Below, one piece after another: positions 1 through 8,590 of a DNA stretch of 64,000 bases. The position numbers and the translations under genes were made by a program. Each line of letters begins with the position of its first letter. Positions within the stretch are counted from its first letter, which is position 1. The stretch is from Gemmatimonadaceae bacterium (GTDB taxonomy: Bacteria > Gemmatimonadota > Gemmatimonadetes > Gemmatimonadales > Gemmatimonadaceae). The notes beneath the pieces are model-generated. The model was not told where the DNA came from. It saw nothing but the letters and a program-made list of their open reading frames with translations, and searched no databases. The DNA lies in assembly GCA_036496605.1 (NCBI GenBank), contig DASXKV010000011.1, forward strand, positions 1 through 64,000. The letters are read 5' to 3'.

Positions 1-73
1 CGAGCGTTGCTCGCCGGCCTTCGGTCTTCACGAACCAGCATCACCAACCCACGAATCACCAACGATCAGCCAC

Positions 74-1417
74 TCAATATCCGGGGTTCTGTACCAAGGC
101 CGCGGTACTCACGTCACTCGCCGGAATCGGGAACAGAGCGCGAAAGGCGGGAATGCCGAGCAACGTCGTCACCTGGCCGAGCCTAACGAGATCCGGCCAG
201 CGATCGCCCTCGAGAGCGAGCTCGAGACGCCGTTCCTTCTCGATCGCCGCCAGCACATCGGCCTGCGTCGTTACGTCCACGCCGAGTATATGCGGCGCAA
301 GCCCGGCGCGCACGCGTACCTTGTTGTACTCCTGCACCGCCTGAGCAAGCTGGCCGAGACGCGCAAGCGCTTCCGCCTTGATCAGCACCACCTCCGCCAG
401 ACGGATCACGTGCAGATGCTCGGCGCCGATCGTCGTCGGGAACTTCGTGCCCTGCAGATTGCTGCTCCCGCGCGGTTGGATCGTCCACGTCTTTCGCGCG
501 TCGCCCGTTTCATACGATGTGTTGAGATTCTTCGAGGGCTGCAGCTCGCGGCGCCCGGCGCCGAGATAGTAATACCCCATCTCGTTGTACTGCACTGGCG
601 TGAACGCGACGCGGAAGATGTCTTCGTCCGTGTCCGTACCCGTCGGAGTAAAAAGATCGGAGTACTTGACGGTCAACGTGTCGCGTCCAGCGAGCACGAT
701 GTTCGCCTCGTCGAGCGCGCCCTGATAGTCGCCTTGATAGAACAGCACGCGCGCACGGATCGCGTGCACGGCCATCACGGTTGCCTGACGAGTGTTGTCC
801 GTGTTCGTGATGAGCTGCCCCGCCTGGCTCAGGTCGGCGAGGATCTGCGTGTACACCTGCGGCACGGCGGCGCGTGGATATTTCGACGCATCGCTCGGGA
901 CGAGAATCGGCTGCAGTGGCAACGGAATCGCGCCCCAGTACTTCACGAGATTGTGAAAGCTGAGCGCGCGCAGGAAATACGCCTCGCCGAGGATCTCGTT
1001 CTTCTCCTCGGTCGAGAGGTCCGTCAGGCTCGGGACCTTCGTCAGGATCATGTTCGCGCGCGCGACGACCGCGTACACGGCGGTCCAGACACTCGTCGTC
1101 GTCGTGTTGTCGGCTTTGATCTCGTCGCGGCCGATGTCGTCGAGGTACTGAAAGGTGCCGCTGTGGATGGCGTTGTCGGCCGGTAGATCGCCGATGATCT
1201 CGAGATTGCGGCCGTAGTAGCCGAGTGCCTGCAAACCTGAATATGCGCCGGCGAGCGCCGCGCGCGCCGTCGGCGCGTCGACGATCGACTGGCTGGCGAG
1301 CACCTGATCGCTCGGCTCCGTCGCCAGCTCCTTGCTGCAAGCGCTGGCCGCGAATGCGATGATGAGCGCCGGAATGAAATGGCGAAGTTTCACGTTATGC
1401 TCCATGGCGAGCCTCAC
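74..1417 (-). CDS. SusD/RagB-family outer-membrane lipoprotein
   Basis: Surface lipoprotein that would cap its partner TonB-dependent channel and bind an oligomeric nutrient (glycan or peptide; the substrate cannot be read from sequence). The 447-residue product begins with a lipoprotein signal: a hydrophobic segment followed by ASAC, placing the lipidated Cys at residue 27. The body is helix-rich with TPR-like segments, and the C-terminal part has ERRLELALEGDRW, the conserved SusD-type signature. Its start overlaps the stop of the upstream susC-type gene by 4 bp, so the two are translationally coupled, the usual susCD arrangement. No glycoside hydrolase or regulator is adjacent on this side, but the window edge is close. 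Met5 is an alternative start. Confidence 0.93.
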   Translation of the reverse strand: MRLAMEHNVKLRHFIPALIIAFAASACSKELATEPSDQVLASQSIVDAPTARAALAGAYSGLQALGYYGRNLEIIGDLPADNAIHSGTFQYLDDIGRDEIKADNTTTTSVWTAVYAVVARANMILTKVPSLTDLSTEEKNEILGEAYFLRALSFHNLVKYWGAIPLPLQPILVPSDASKYPRAAVPQVYTQILADLSQAGQLITNTDNTRQATVMAVHAIRARVLFYQGDYQGALDEANIVLAGRDTLTVKYSDLFTPTGTDTDEDIFRVAFTPVQYNEMGYYYLGAGRRELQPSKNLNTSYETGDARKTWTIQPRGSSNLQGTKFPTTIGAEHLHVIRLAEVVLIKAEALARLGQLAQAVQEYNKVRVRAGLAPHILGVDVTTQADVLAAIEKERRLELALEGDRWPDLVRLGQVTTLLGIPAFRALFPIPASDVSTAALVQNPGY

Positions 1418-4400
1418 CAGCCCGCGTTGATGCCTATAGTGATCGTGCGTGGCTGCGGATACGCGTAGTAGTCGGTGCCGATGATGATATTCTCATCGGA
1501 TCCGGCGCTGTTCACGTCCGGATCGTAGCCGCTGTACTTGGTCCAGAGCTTCAGGTTGTGTCCCGAGACGTACACACGGGCGGAGGAGAGATAGGCACGA
1601 TTCGCCCAGCGCGCCGGCACGTTGTACGAGAGCGTCAGCTCGCTCAGTCGCACATAGGAGCCGTCTTCGAGGAAACGGCTCGAGATCTCGTCCGCGCCCG
1701 ACGTGCAGTCGTAGCTCATGCGAGGCATGTCGGTGATGTCGCCAGGCTTCTGCCACCGCGCGAGCACGTTCGTGGTCTTGTTGTCCCACGTACATGCGCC
1801 GTCGTCGGTGAAGATTCGCATCATGTTGAAGATCTTGTTGCCCTGGCTGAACGTGAAGAAGCCGCGCAGGGCGAAGTTGCCGTACGTGAATTCGTTGCTG
1901 AAACCGCCGTAGTAGTTCGGGTGCGGGCTGCCGACGTATGTCTTGTCGTTGCTATCGATCGAGCCGTCGCCGTTCACGTCTTGGAAGATCGCGTCGCCGG
2001 TTTGCGGATCCACGCCCTTGAAGTTGAGCATGTAGAATTCGCCTAACGGCTGTCCCGCAGCGACGATGGTCGCCTGACGACCGTTGATGCCGGTAATGAT
2101 CGGCTGGTTGCCGTACGTGCTGATGACGCGGTTACGGTTGAAGGTCAGATTCAAGCCGCTCGTCCAGCCCAGGCCGCGGGCGTTGCGTGGGCGCAGGTTC
2201 TCGGTGTTGATCGAGAGATCGACGCCGGCGTTCTTGATGTCGCCGACGTTGCCCCATGTCGTCGTGAAGCCGGTGAACGCCGGAATCGGACGCCGTACCA
2301 GCAAATCGTTCGTGCGCCGGTTGTAGTAGTCCGCGATCACGCTGACACGATTGTCGAAGAGGCCGATGTCGGCGCCTCCGTCGAACGCGCGTGTCGACTC
2401 CCAGCGGAGATCGGGATTGCCGATCGTCGTCTGCGCGATACCAGGTAGCGTCGTATAGGGTGCTGCCGACGCGAGCGAGAGCGACGCAAAGTCGCCGATG
2501 CCCTGATTGCCGGTGACGCCGTAGCTCGCGCGCAGCTTCACCGTCGCGTGACGCGCCAACGCCGCGGCGAACGGCTCTTCGGTCATGTTCCAGCCGACCG
2601 AAGCCGCCGGGAACGTTCCCCAGCGGTGATCGGCGCCGAAACGCGACGACCGGTCTGCGCGAAGACTCGCCGAGAGGAGATAGCGGTCGAGCAACGAATA
2701 GTTGGCACGTCCAAAGTACGACCCGAGCGTGTTGTCCGTGCTCGAGCCGTCGTAGCTCGTTATGACAGTCGCGTTCCGGATGTACTTGGTGAAGCCGCTC
2801 GTGAACCCTTCGCCGCGGATGAAATTCAGGTCGGAGTGATTGAGCTCCGTGCTCGCGCCGCCAACGACGGACAGCTTCTGTCGGTCGCTCGCGTACGCCT
2901 CGTACGTTCCGAAGACCTCGGAGACGTAGCGCGTCGCCGTCGTGTGGTCGCTCTTACCGACGCCGTCTGCGCTCTGCGCGTACGTCTGATCGACCTTGGG
3001 CGAATCCCACTGGAGCTCGTCGACCGACAACATATCGGCGCCGAAGCGGCCGGTGAGCGCGAGCTTGCTGTTCAGTGAGTACCGAGCCTCGACGTTGCCG
3101 AGCCCACGGAGCGTCCCGTACGTCGTGCTGTTGTACGCGGCGAGTGCGACGGGATTCGAGTACTTCAATCCGCTGTCAGCGCCCGCGTAGCCGTAGAAAT
3201 TGCCGAAGATCGGCCGCATAGGCTGCATGCCGATCGCGTTCGTCACGATGCCGTCGAGGCTTCCGTCGCCCTCGACGCGGTTGTTGTCTTCGCGCGACAA
3301 GCCCACTGAAGTGCGCAGCAGTAAGCGATTGGTCGCGTCAAAATCGATGTTCACTCGGCCCGTCTGCCGCTTGTAATCGGAGCCGATGACGATGCCCCGC
3401 TGATCGAAGGTCCCGCCGCTGAGATAGTATTTCACTCGATCGGTGCCGCCACTCATGCTGAGCTGCATGTCTCCCACCGGCGCGCTCCGGAAAACAGCCT
3501 TCTGCCAGTCGAAGCTGTGCGCATCGTCGGTACCGGCAGTGAAGGGAAGGTCTTCGTCGTCGTTCACGGCGCTCTCGTTGAAGATCTCGACGTACTGCTT
3601 GGCGTCGAGCAGCGCGAGCTTTTTCGGGTTCGTCTGATTGCCGTAGTAAGTGCTCAGATTCACCTTCGACTGGCCGGGCCGGCCGCGCTTCGTCGTGATG
3701 AGCACGACGCCATTCGACCCGCGCGATCCGTAGATCGCGGCCGCGGCCGCGTCCTTGAGGACGTCGATCGATTCGATCTCGTCAGGGTTCAGACTGGAGA
3801 TCGAAGTCACGTCCTGGCCGCCCATGCCTAGCTGGCCATAATCCTCTTGAATGATCGGTACGCCGTCGACGACGTAGAGTGGTTGGTTGCCCGCGTTCAC
3901 GGACGCCGGGCCGCGCACCCGAATCGAGATGCCATTACCGGGATTCCCAGCGTTCTGGGTGACCTGGACGCCAGCCATCTTCCCCTGAATCGCCGACTCG
4001 ATGCCGGCGAGTGGCTTATTCTCGATGTCGCTCGCGGTCACCGAGGCGACCGCGCTCGTCACATCGCGACGGCTGCTGGTTCCGTAGCCGATGGAAACGA
4101 CTTCGGAGAGCTGCACGGCGACGGCGCGCAGCTCGAACGACACGGACGCGGTGTCGCCGGCATTGACGGCAACGGTTCGCTCCAACGGCGCGTACCCGAT
4201 GCGCTGTGCACGGACTGCCGTGCTGCCGGCTGGCACATTGCGCAGGGTAAATCGGCCGGCATCGTCGGTCAGAGTTCCCCGCGTGGAGCCGGAGACGCTG
4301 ACTGAGACGCCAGGGATCCCGCGTTGTGAGGCGGAATCCACGACGCTGCCGCGGACGGTCCCCTGCTGCGCGGCAAGCGGCATCGCGAGGGCGGCGAGTG

Positions 4401-4446
4401 CGGCCAGCATACCGAACATGCGGCCGGACCTGCGGAAGAGACTCAT
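1414..4446 (-). CDS. SusC/RagA-family TonB-linked outer-membrane channel
   Basis: TonB-dependent transporter of the SusC/RagA family, partner of the SusD lipoprotein encoded just downstream. I place the start at 4446 (1010 residues), not at the longer open frame, because a clean signal peptide begins there (MSLFRRSGRM, hydrophobic core, LAAQQ cleavage region). Domains in order: carboxypeptidase-regulatory-like beta-sandwich (about 25-110), plug domain with the family hallmarks NPGNGISIRVRG and SIDVLKDAAAAAIYG, then a long 22-strand-type beta-barrel ending in an aromatic residue (AGW). Divergently transcribed from the amidohydrolase at 4699, with about 250 bp between the starts. Substrate unknown. 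The family assignment is firm. Confidence 0.95.
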   Translation of the reverse strand: MSLFRRSGRMFGMLAALAALAMPLAAQQGTVRGSVVDSASQRGIPGVSVSVSGSTRGTLTDDAGRFTLRNVPAGSTAVRAQRIGYAPLERTVAVNAGDTASVSFELRAVAVQLSEVVSIGYGTSSRRDVTSAVASVTASDIENKPLAGIESAIQGKMAGVQVTQNAGNPGNGISIRVRGPASVNAGNQPLYVVDGVPIIQEDYGQLGMGGQDVTSISSLNPDEIESIDVLKDAAAAAIYGSRGSNGVVLITTKRGRPGQSKVNLSTYYGNQTNPKKLALLDAKQYVEIFNESAVNDDEDLPFTAGTDDAHSFDWQKAVFRSAPVGDMQLSMSGGTDRVKYYLSGGTFDQRGIVIGSDYKRQTGRVNIDFDATNRLLLRTSVGLSREDNNRVEGDGSLDGIVTNAIGMQPMRPIFGNFYGYAGADSGLKYSNPVALAAYNSTTYGTLRGLGNVEARYSLNSKLALTGRFGADMLSVDELQWDSPKVDQTYAQSADGVGKSDHTTATRYVSEVFGTYEAYASDRQKLSVVGGASTELNHSDLNFIRGEGFTSGFTKYIRNATVITSYDGSSTDNTLGSYFGRANYSLLDRYLLSASLRADRSSRFGADHRWGTFPAASVGWNMTEEPFAAALARHATVKLRASYGVTGNQGIGDFASLSLASAAPYTTLPGIAQTTIGNPDLRWESTRAFDGGADIGLFDNRVSVIADYYNRRTNDLLVRRPIPAFTGFTTTWGNVGDIKNAGVDLSINTENLRPRNARGLGWTSGLNLTFNRNRVISTYGNQPIITGINGRQATIVAAGQPLGEFYMLNFKGVDPQTGDAIFQDVNGDGSIDSNDKTYVGSPHPNYYGGFSNEFTYGNFALRGFFTFSQGNKIFNMMRIFTDDGACTWDNKTTNVLARWQKPGDITDMPRMSYDCTSGADEISSRFLEDGSYVRLSELTLSYNVPARWANRAYLSSARVYVSGHNLKLWTKYSGYDPDVNSAGSDENIIIGTDYYAYPQPRTITIGINAGW

Positions 4447-4698
4447 GGCGGAGATGGGTAAAGTGATGAGAGGTACGCTATCGGGGACAAAACGTGGCGG
4501 ACGGCAGCCCACACGAGCTTGCTACGTAATTACTCGTTAGGTGCAGGTCGTCAGGCACCGCGGGCGGCCATTGTGTGTCCGCGCGCGGTGAGCGTCAAGG
4601 GTGTTGTGCCGATATAACGAGTCTATTTCCTCAGGAAGCAGTAGACGCGTCGCGGACCGGCCGTCATTATCCGCAACATCCCGAACCCACGATCCCAG

Positions 4699-6267
4699 AT
4701 GCACTTCCGCCGTCTTTTGCCCTTCGCAGTCCTCGCGCTCACGGGCGCAATGGTCACTCCCGGCAACACCGAAGACGTCGACGTCCTCCTCCGAGGCGGC
4801 ACAATCTTCGACGGGACGGGCAGCGCACCGCGCGTCGCCGATCTCGCCATTCGCGGCGATCGGATCGTCTTCATCGGCGACGCCGCCAAGGCGAATCTCA
4901 CGCCGAAGCGCACAGTCGACGTTCGCGGGCTCGTCGTGGCGCCGGGATTCATCGATCCGCACACCCACACGGCAGAAGACCTGAGCAACAGCGATCGCCG
5001 AGCGAACCTTGCGTATCTCATGCAGGGCGTCACGACCGTCATCACGAACAACGACGGCGGTGGCACGACGGAGATTGGAAAGACGCTCGACGTCTGGACG
5101 AAGAACGGTATCGGTACCAACGCGGCGCTCTACGTGCCTCAGGGCTCGGTCCGCCGCGCCGTCCTCGGTATGTCGGACGCCGCGCCGACTGCCGCACAAC
5201 TCGACTCGATGCGCTGGCTCGTTAGGCGCGGGATGGAAGAAGGGGCCATCGGGATGTCGACCGGCCTCTACTACGCGCCGGGGAGCTACGCGCGCACCGA
5301 AGAAGTCATCGAGCTCGCCAAGGTGGCATCGCAGTTCGGCGGCATCTACGACACGCACCTTCGCGACGAAAGCTCCTACACGATTGGCCTCATCGGCGCT
5401 GTCAACGAGGCAATTCGCATCGGCCGCGAGGCGAAAATCCCCATCCACATCTCGCACATCAAGGCACTCGGCGCCGATGTCTGGGGGCAGAGCGACGCCG
5501 TCATCGCACTCATGCGCTCGGCGCGCGCTCAGGGGATCGGCGTCACTGCCAGCCAGTACCCCTACGATGCATCGGGAACAAGCGTCGGTGCGTCGCTGCT
5601 CCCGCGCTGGGCGGAGGTCGGCGGACGCGACTCGCTGCGAACACGCATCGCCGACGTGCCGACGCACGCACGCCTAACGAAGGAGATGGAGGTAAACCTT
5701 CGGCGGCGCGGTGGCGCGTCAACGCTGCTGATCTCCTCGACGCGCGACACGAGCATCCTCGGCCGCACCCTGGAGCAGATCGCAGCGGTCAGGCACGAAT
5801 CGCCGATCGACGCCGCCCTGCAGATCATCCAGCAGGGCGACGCGTCGGTCGCCTCGTTCAACATGAACGAGAAGGACATCGAGAAGTTCATGGTTCAGGA
5901 CTTCATCATGACCTGCTCGGACGGCTCGGCGGGTCACCCGCGCAAATACGGCACGTTCCCACGCCTGTTGCGTGAGTACGTGTTTACGAAACACGTTCTG
6001 ACGCTGCCGCAAGCGATTCATCGGTCGAGTGCGCTGACCGCACGTACACTGCGGCTCCCCGAGCGCGGCGTCCTCGCCGTCGGTAACTTCGCTGATGTCA
6101 TCGCGTTCGATACGGCGACGGTCACCGATCGAGCGACCTACCGCGAGCCGACCCTGCTCGCCACGGGGATGCGCTATGTCTTCGTCAATGGCACATTAGC
6201 GGTCGATCAGGGGAATTACACTGGAGCACTGAGCGGCAGGTCACTCCGAAGAAGCTCGGGTCGTTAG
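4699..6267 (+). CDS. Secreted N-acyl-D-amino-acid deacylase / D-aminoacylase-family amidohydrolase
   Basis: Metal-dependent amidohydrolase of 522 residues, closest by motifs to D-aminoacylases (hydrolysis of N-acyl-D-amino acids). The N-terminus looks like a signal peptide (MHFRRLLPFAVLALTGAMV), so it probably acts in the periplasm. The segment DVLLRGGTIFDGTG is the small beta-sandwich entry of the amidohydrolase fold; DPHTHTAEDL carries the first metal-binding HxH; HISHIKALG and the later CSDG segment match other metal or catalytic loops of this family. The C-terminus returns to the composite domain (GNFADVIAFDTATV). Divergent from the SusCD pair, which could import related peptide material, but no direct link is visible. 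Exact substrate is inferred only. Confidence 0.88.
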   Translation: MHFRRLLPFAVLALTGAMVTPGNTEDVDVLLRGGTIFDGTGSAPRVADLAIRGDRIVFIGDAAKANLTPKRTVDVRGLVVAPGFIDPHTHTAEDLSNSDRRANLAYLMQGVTTVITNNDGGGTTEIGKTLDVWTKNGIGTNAALYVPQGSVRRAVLGMSDAAPTAAQLDSMRWLVRRGMEEGAIGMSTGLYYAPGSYARTEEVIELAKVASQFGGIYDTHLRDESSYTIGLIGAVNEAIRIGREAKIPIHISHIKALGADVWGQSDAVIALMRSARAQGIGVTASQYPYDASGTSVGASLLPRWAEVGGRDSLRTRIADVPTHARLTKEMEVNLRRRGGASTLLISSTRDTSILGRTLEQIAAVRHESPIDAALQIIQQGDASVASFNMNEKDIEKFMVQDFIMTCSDGSAGHPRKYGTFPRLLREYVFTKHVLTLPQAIHRSSALTARTLRLPERGVLAVGNFADVIAFDTATVTDRATYREPTLLATGMRYVFVNGTLAVDQGNYTGALSGRSLRRSSGR

Positions 6268-6283
6268 CCTTATTTACGTATTC

Positions 6284-6383
6284 TGTCATCCTGAGCGAAG
6301 CGAAGGATCTACTGTCCTTTCTTTGAGGCCAGCCACTATCGAAGGACGCTAGATCCTTCGTCGCGGCGCTCCTCAGGATGACA
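6284..6383. repeat. REP-like palindromic intergenic repeat
   Basis: Between the amidohydrolase stop and the rhomboid start lies a long imperfect inverted repeat. The left arm, 6284-6310, begins TGTCATCCTGAGCGAAG; the right arm, 6351-6383, is its near reverse complement ending CCTCAGGATGACA. Both arms contain the GAAGGATCT word. This sequence type is a familiar dispersed intergenic palindrome in several soil phyla and is often mistranslated as a small protein containing 'SFASLRMT'. It could fold in RNA or DNA; it has no clear T-tract, so a terminator role is not supported. Confidence 0.85.
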
Positions 6384-6400
6384 AGGAAAAACCGATCAGA

Positions 6401-7246
6401 ATGCTCTCCTTCCTGACACCCTGGGTAAAGCGACTCATCGCGGCGAACCTGATCGTGTTCGTCGTGAGCGAATACTTCCTCCCCGGTCTCAATAACTATC
6501 TCGCGTTCTATCCGCATTGGGCGTACATCCGCGCGATGCCGTGGACGTTCGTCACGTACATGTTCGCGCACGCGAGCTGGAGCCACATCATCTTCAACAT
6601 GATCACCTTGGGCTTTTTCGGGCCGAGGGTCGAAGCGCAGATGGGAGAGCGCCGCTTCATCACGATGTACTTCATCGCGGGCTTGGGCGGCGCCCTTCTG
6701 TCACTGGCATTGAAGAGCGTGGCGCCGTATCCGATCGTCGGCGCATCGGGAGCGATCTTCGGCGTCGAGCTGGTTTACGCCACGCTTTGGCCGCACGATC
6801 GCATCTACATCTGGGGCGCGCTCCCCGTTCAGGCGCGTTGGCTTGTGATCGGACAGACCGTGTACTCCATCTTCGGTGGCTTCGGTGGGCTCGGTTCCCT
6901 CGGGGGCGGCGTCGCTCACTTCGCGCACCTTGGCGGCTACGTTGGCGCGTTCTTGTACCTGAAATTCATCGACTTCCGCTCGCCTCTCCGCACCTATCAG
7001 CGCAAGCTCGACACGGCAACGTTCGGCAAGCGCGGCTGGGGGTTGAGCGGCGTCGATGAGGAAATCGCGCGCTGGGAGACGATCCCGCGCGCGGGACTCC
7101 ATCCCATGAACGTGGAGGAGCTCGACCGCGTGATCGCGAAGGCAAAGCGGGACGGCGTGCGAAGCCTCACGCCTGACGAGCGAGCGTTCCTCCACCGGAT
7201 GTCCCTGCGAGAATCACCTGCCGACGTCAAGCCTCCGATCCAGTGA
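6401..7246 (+). CDS. Rhomboid-family intramembrane serine protease
   Basis: 281-residue polytopic membrane protease expected to cleave transmembrane substrates. The catalytic serine is Ser116 in GASGAIFG, the oxyanion-side motif is HASWSHIIFNM (about 57-67), and the catalytic histidine is His176 in HLGGYVGAF. Six or so hydrophobic helices occupy residues 10-195; residues 200-281 form a charged cytosolic tail containing a short helical segment (NVEELDRVIAKAKRDG) that is common at the C-terminus of rhomboids in this type of organism. The stop overlaps the start of the downstream M20 hydrolase, so they may be cotranscribed, although no functional link is obvious. Confidence 0.93.
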   Translation: MLSFLTPWVKRLIAANLIVFVVSEYFLPGLNNYLAFYPHWAYIRAMPWTFVTYMFAHASWSHIIFNMITLGFFGPRVEAQMGERRFITMYFIAGLGGALLSLALKSVAPYPIVGASGAIFGVELVYATLWPHDRIYIWGALPVQARWLVIGQTVYSIFGGFGGLGSLGGGVAHFAHLGGYVGAFLYLKFIDFRSPLRTYQRKLDTATFGKRGWGLSGVDEEIARWETIPRAGLHPMNVEELDRVIAKAKRDGVRSLTPDERAFLHRMSLRESPADVKPPIQ

Positions 7247-8577
7247 TGAACCGCCGCCAGTTCACCGCAACGCTCGCCGGTGGACTTCTCGCCGGGCGCT
7301 TGAATAGTGACTCGTTAGCCAGCCTCACTCGGATCGTCAAGGGCATGGCTCCCCGCGTGAACGGCGATCGGCTGAACCGTCACCTCGCCGAGCTCTCGCG
7401 CTTCGGCGCGAATCCGCAGGGAGGAGTGACGCGGCTCGCGTACAGTGACGCGGACCGGCACGGGCGGGAGTACGTCCTCGGTCTGATGCGCGACGCGAAG
7501 CTGACGCCGACCATCGACGCCGCTGGGAACATCATCGCATCGCGGCCCGGACGCGATGCTTCGCTAGAGCCGATCCTCTTCGGCTCTCACATCGACTCGG
7601 TGCCGGAAGGCGGGAATTATGACGGCGATGTCGGCTCGCTATCGGCGATCGAAGTCGCCCAGACGTTAGGCGAACAGGGGATCACCACGAAGCATCCACT
7701 GCAGGTCGTCGTGTGGCAAAACGAGGAAGGGGGACTCTACGGCAGTCGCGCCGTGAGTGGACAGCTCACGACGGACGAGCTTCAGAACGTGAGTCGCAGC
7801 GGTAAGACCATCGCCGAAGGGATCGCTTTCCTTGGCGGCAATGTGCAGAAGCTCGCGACCGCGCGTCGCGCCAAGGGCGCCATCGCAGGCTATCTGGAAC
7901 TGCATATCGAGCAGGGCGGGACGCTCGAGCGCGATCACATCGACATCGGCATCGTCGAAGGAATCGTTGGAATCAAGCAGTGGGAAGTCACCGTCACCGG
8001 CTTCGCGAACCATGCTGGCACGACGCCAATGGACCAGCGCCATGACGCCCTCCTCGCGGCGGCGCGCTTCGTCGAAGCGGTGAATCGCATCGTGACGAGT
8101 GTTCCCGGACGCCAGGTCGGCACAGTCGGCAGGATCCAGGCACTGCCCGGCGCGCCTAACGTCATTCCGGGGCAAGTCGTCTGCACGCTCGAGCTGCGCG
8201 ATCTCGACGCCGCCAAAGTCGACTCGCTGTACTCGAGCATCTCGTCGGAGGCGACCCGCATCGGCGCGCAGAACGGAACGAGTTTCGCCTTCCACATGCT
8301 CCACGAGAACGCGCCGGCGCCAAGCGATCCGCGGGTGCGAACGCTGATCGCCGAGTCCGCGCGCGAGCTTGGCCTAACGAGCCGAGTGATGCCGAGCGGC
8401 GCTGGTCACGACGCCCAGGCGATGGCGACGATCGGTGCGATGGGAATGATCTTCATTCCGAGCATCGGCGGGATCAGCCACGCGCCGAAGGAATTCTCGA
8501 AGCCCGGCGACATCGTGAACGGCGCGAACGTCCTGTTGGCAACTCTGTTGCGTCTCGACGAGACGCGGTGGACGTGA
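7246..8577 (+). CDS. Zn-dependent M20-family amidase/hydantoinase (N-carbamoyl-L-amino-acid hydrolase or allantoate amidohydrolase type)
   Basis: Metallo-hydrolase of the M20 allantoate amidohydrolase/beta-ureidopropionase group, cleaving N-carbamoyl or ureido groups from amino acids. The ATG at 7246 (a GTG lies one codon upstream) gives a twin-arginine signal, NRRQFTATLAGG, so export in the folded state is predicted. Metal and catalytic motifs are intact: GSHIDSVPEGGNYDGDVG, WQNEEGG, ELHIEQGGTLE and the late SGAGHDAQAM. A dimerisation lid is inserted about residues 215-330. The overlap with the rhomboid stop suggests translational coupling. The precise substrate cannot be assigned. Confidence 0.9.
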   Translation: MNRRQFTATLAGGLLAGRLNSDSLASLTRIVKGMAPRVNGDRLNRHLAELSRFGANPQGGVTRLAYSDADRHGREYVLGLMRDAKLTPTIDAAGNIIASRPGRDASLEPILFGSHIDSVPEGGNYDGDVGSLSAIEVAQTLGEQGITTKHPLQVVVWQNEEGGLYGSRAVSGQLTTDELQNVSRSGKTIAEGIAFLGGNVQKLATARRAKGAIAGYLELHIEQGGTLERDHIDIGIVEGIVGIKQWEVTVTGFANHAGTTPMDQRHDALLAAARFVEAVNRIVTSVPGRQVGTVGRIQALPGAPNVIPGQVVCTLELRDLDAAKVDSLYSSISSEATRIGAQNGTSFAFHMLHENAPAPSDPRVRTLIAESARELGLTSRVMPSGAGHDAQAMATIGAMGMIFIPSIGGISHAPKEFSKPGDIVNGANVLLATLLRLDETRWT

Positions 8578-8590
8578 TCGCGATAGCCGA

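Noticed and set aside
1-73. Possible gene or repeat at the left edge
   Set aside because: Only an ACCAAC-rich stretch resembling the palindrome-style junctions; too short to judge at the window edge.
290-1186. 298-residue plus-strand frame in the susD region
   Set aside because: Antisense shadow of the SusD gene; no motif, and the SusD frame has a signature and lipobox.
4537-5667. 376-residue minus-strand frame
   Set aside because: Antisense to the amidohydrolase gene, which carries clear HTH and composite-domain motifs.
6185-6586. 133-residue minus-strand frame between amidohydrolase and rhomboid
   Set aside because: Translation of the REP palindrome (contains SFASLRMT), not a real gene.
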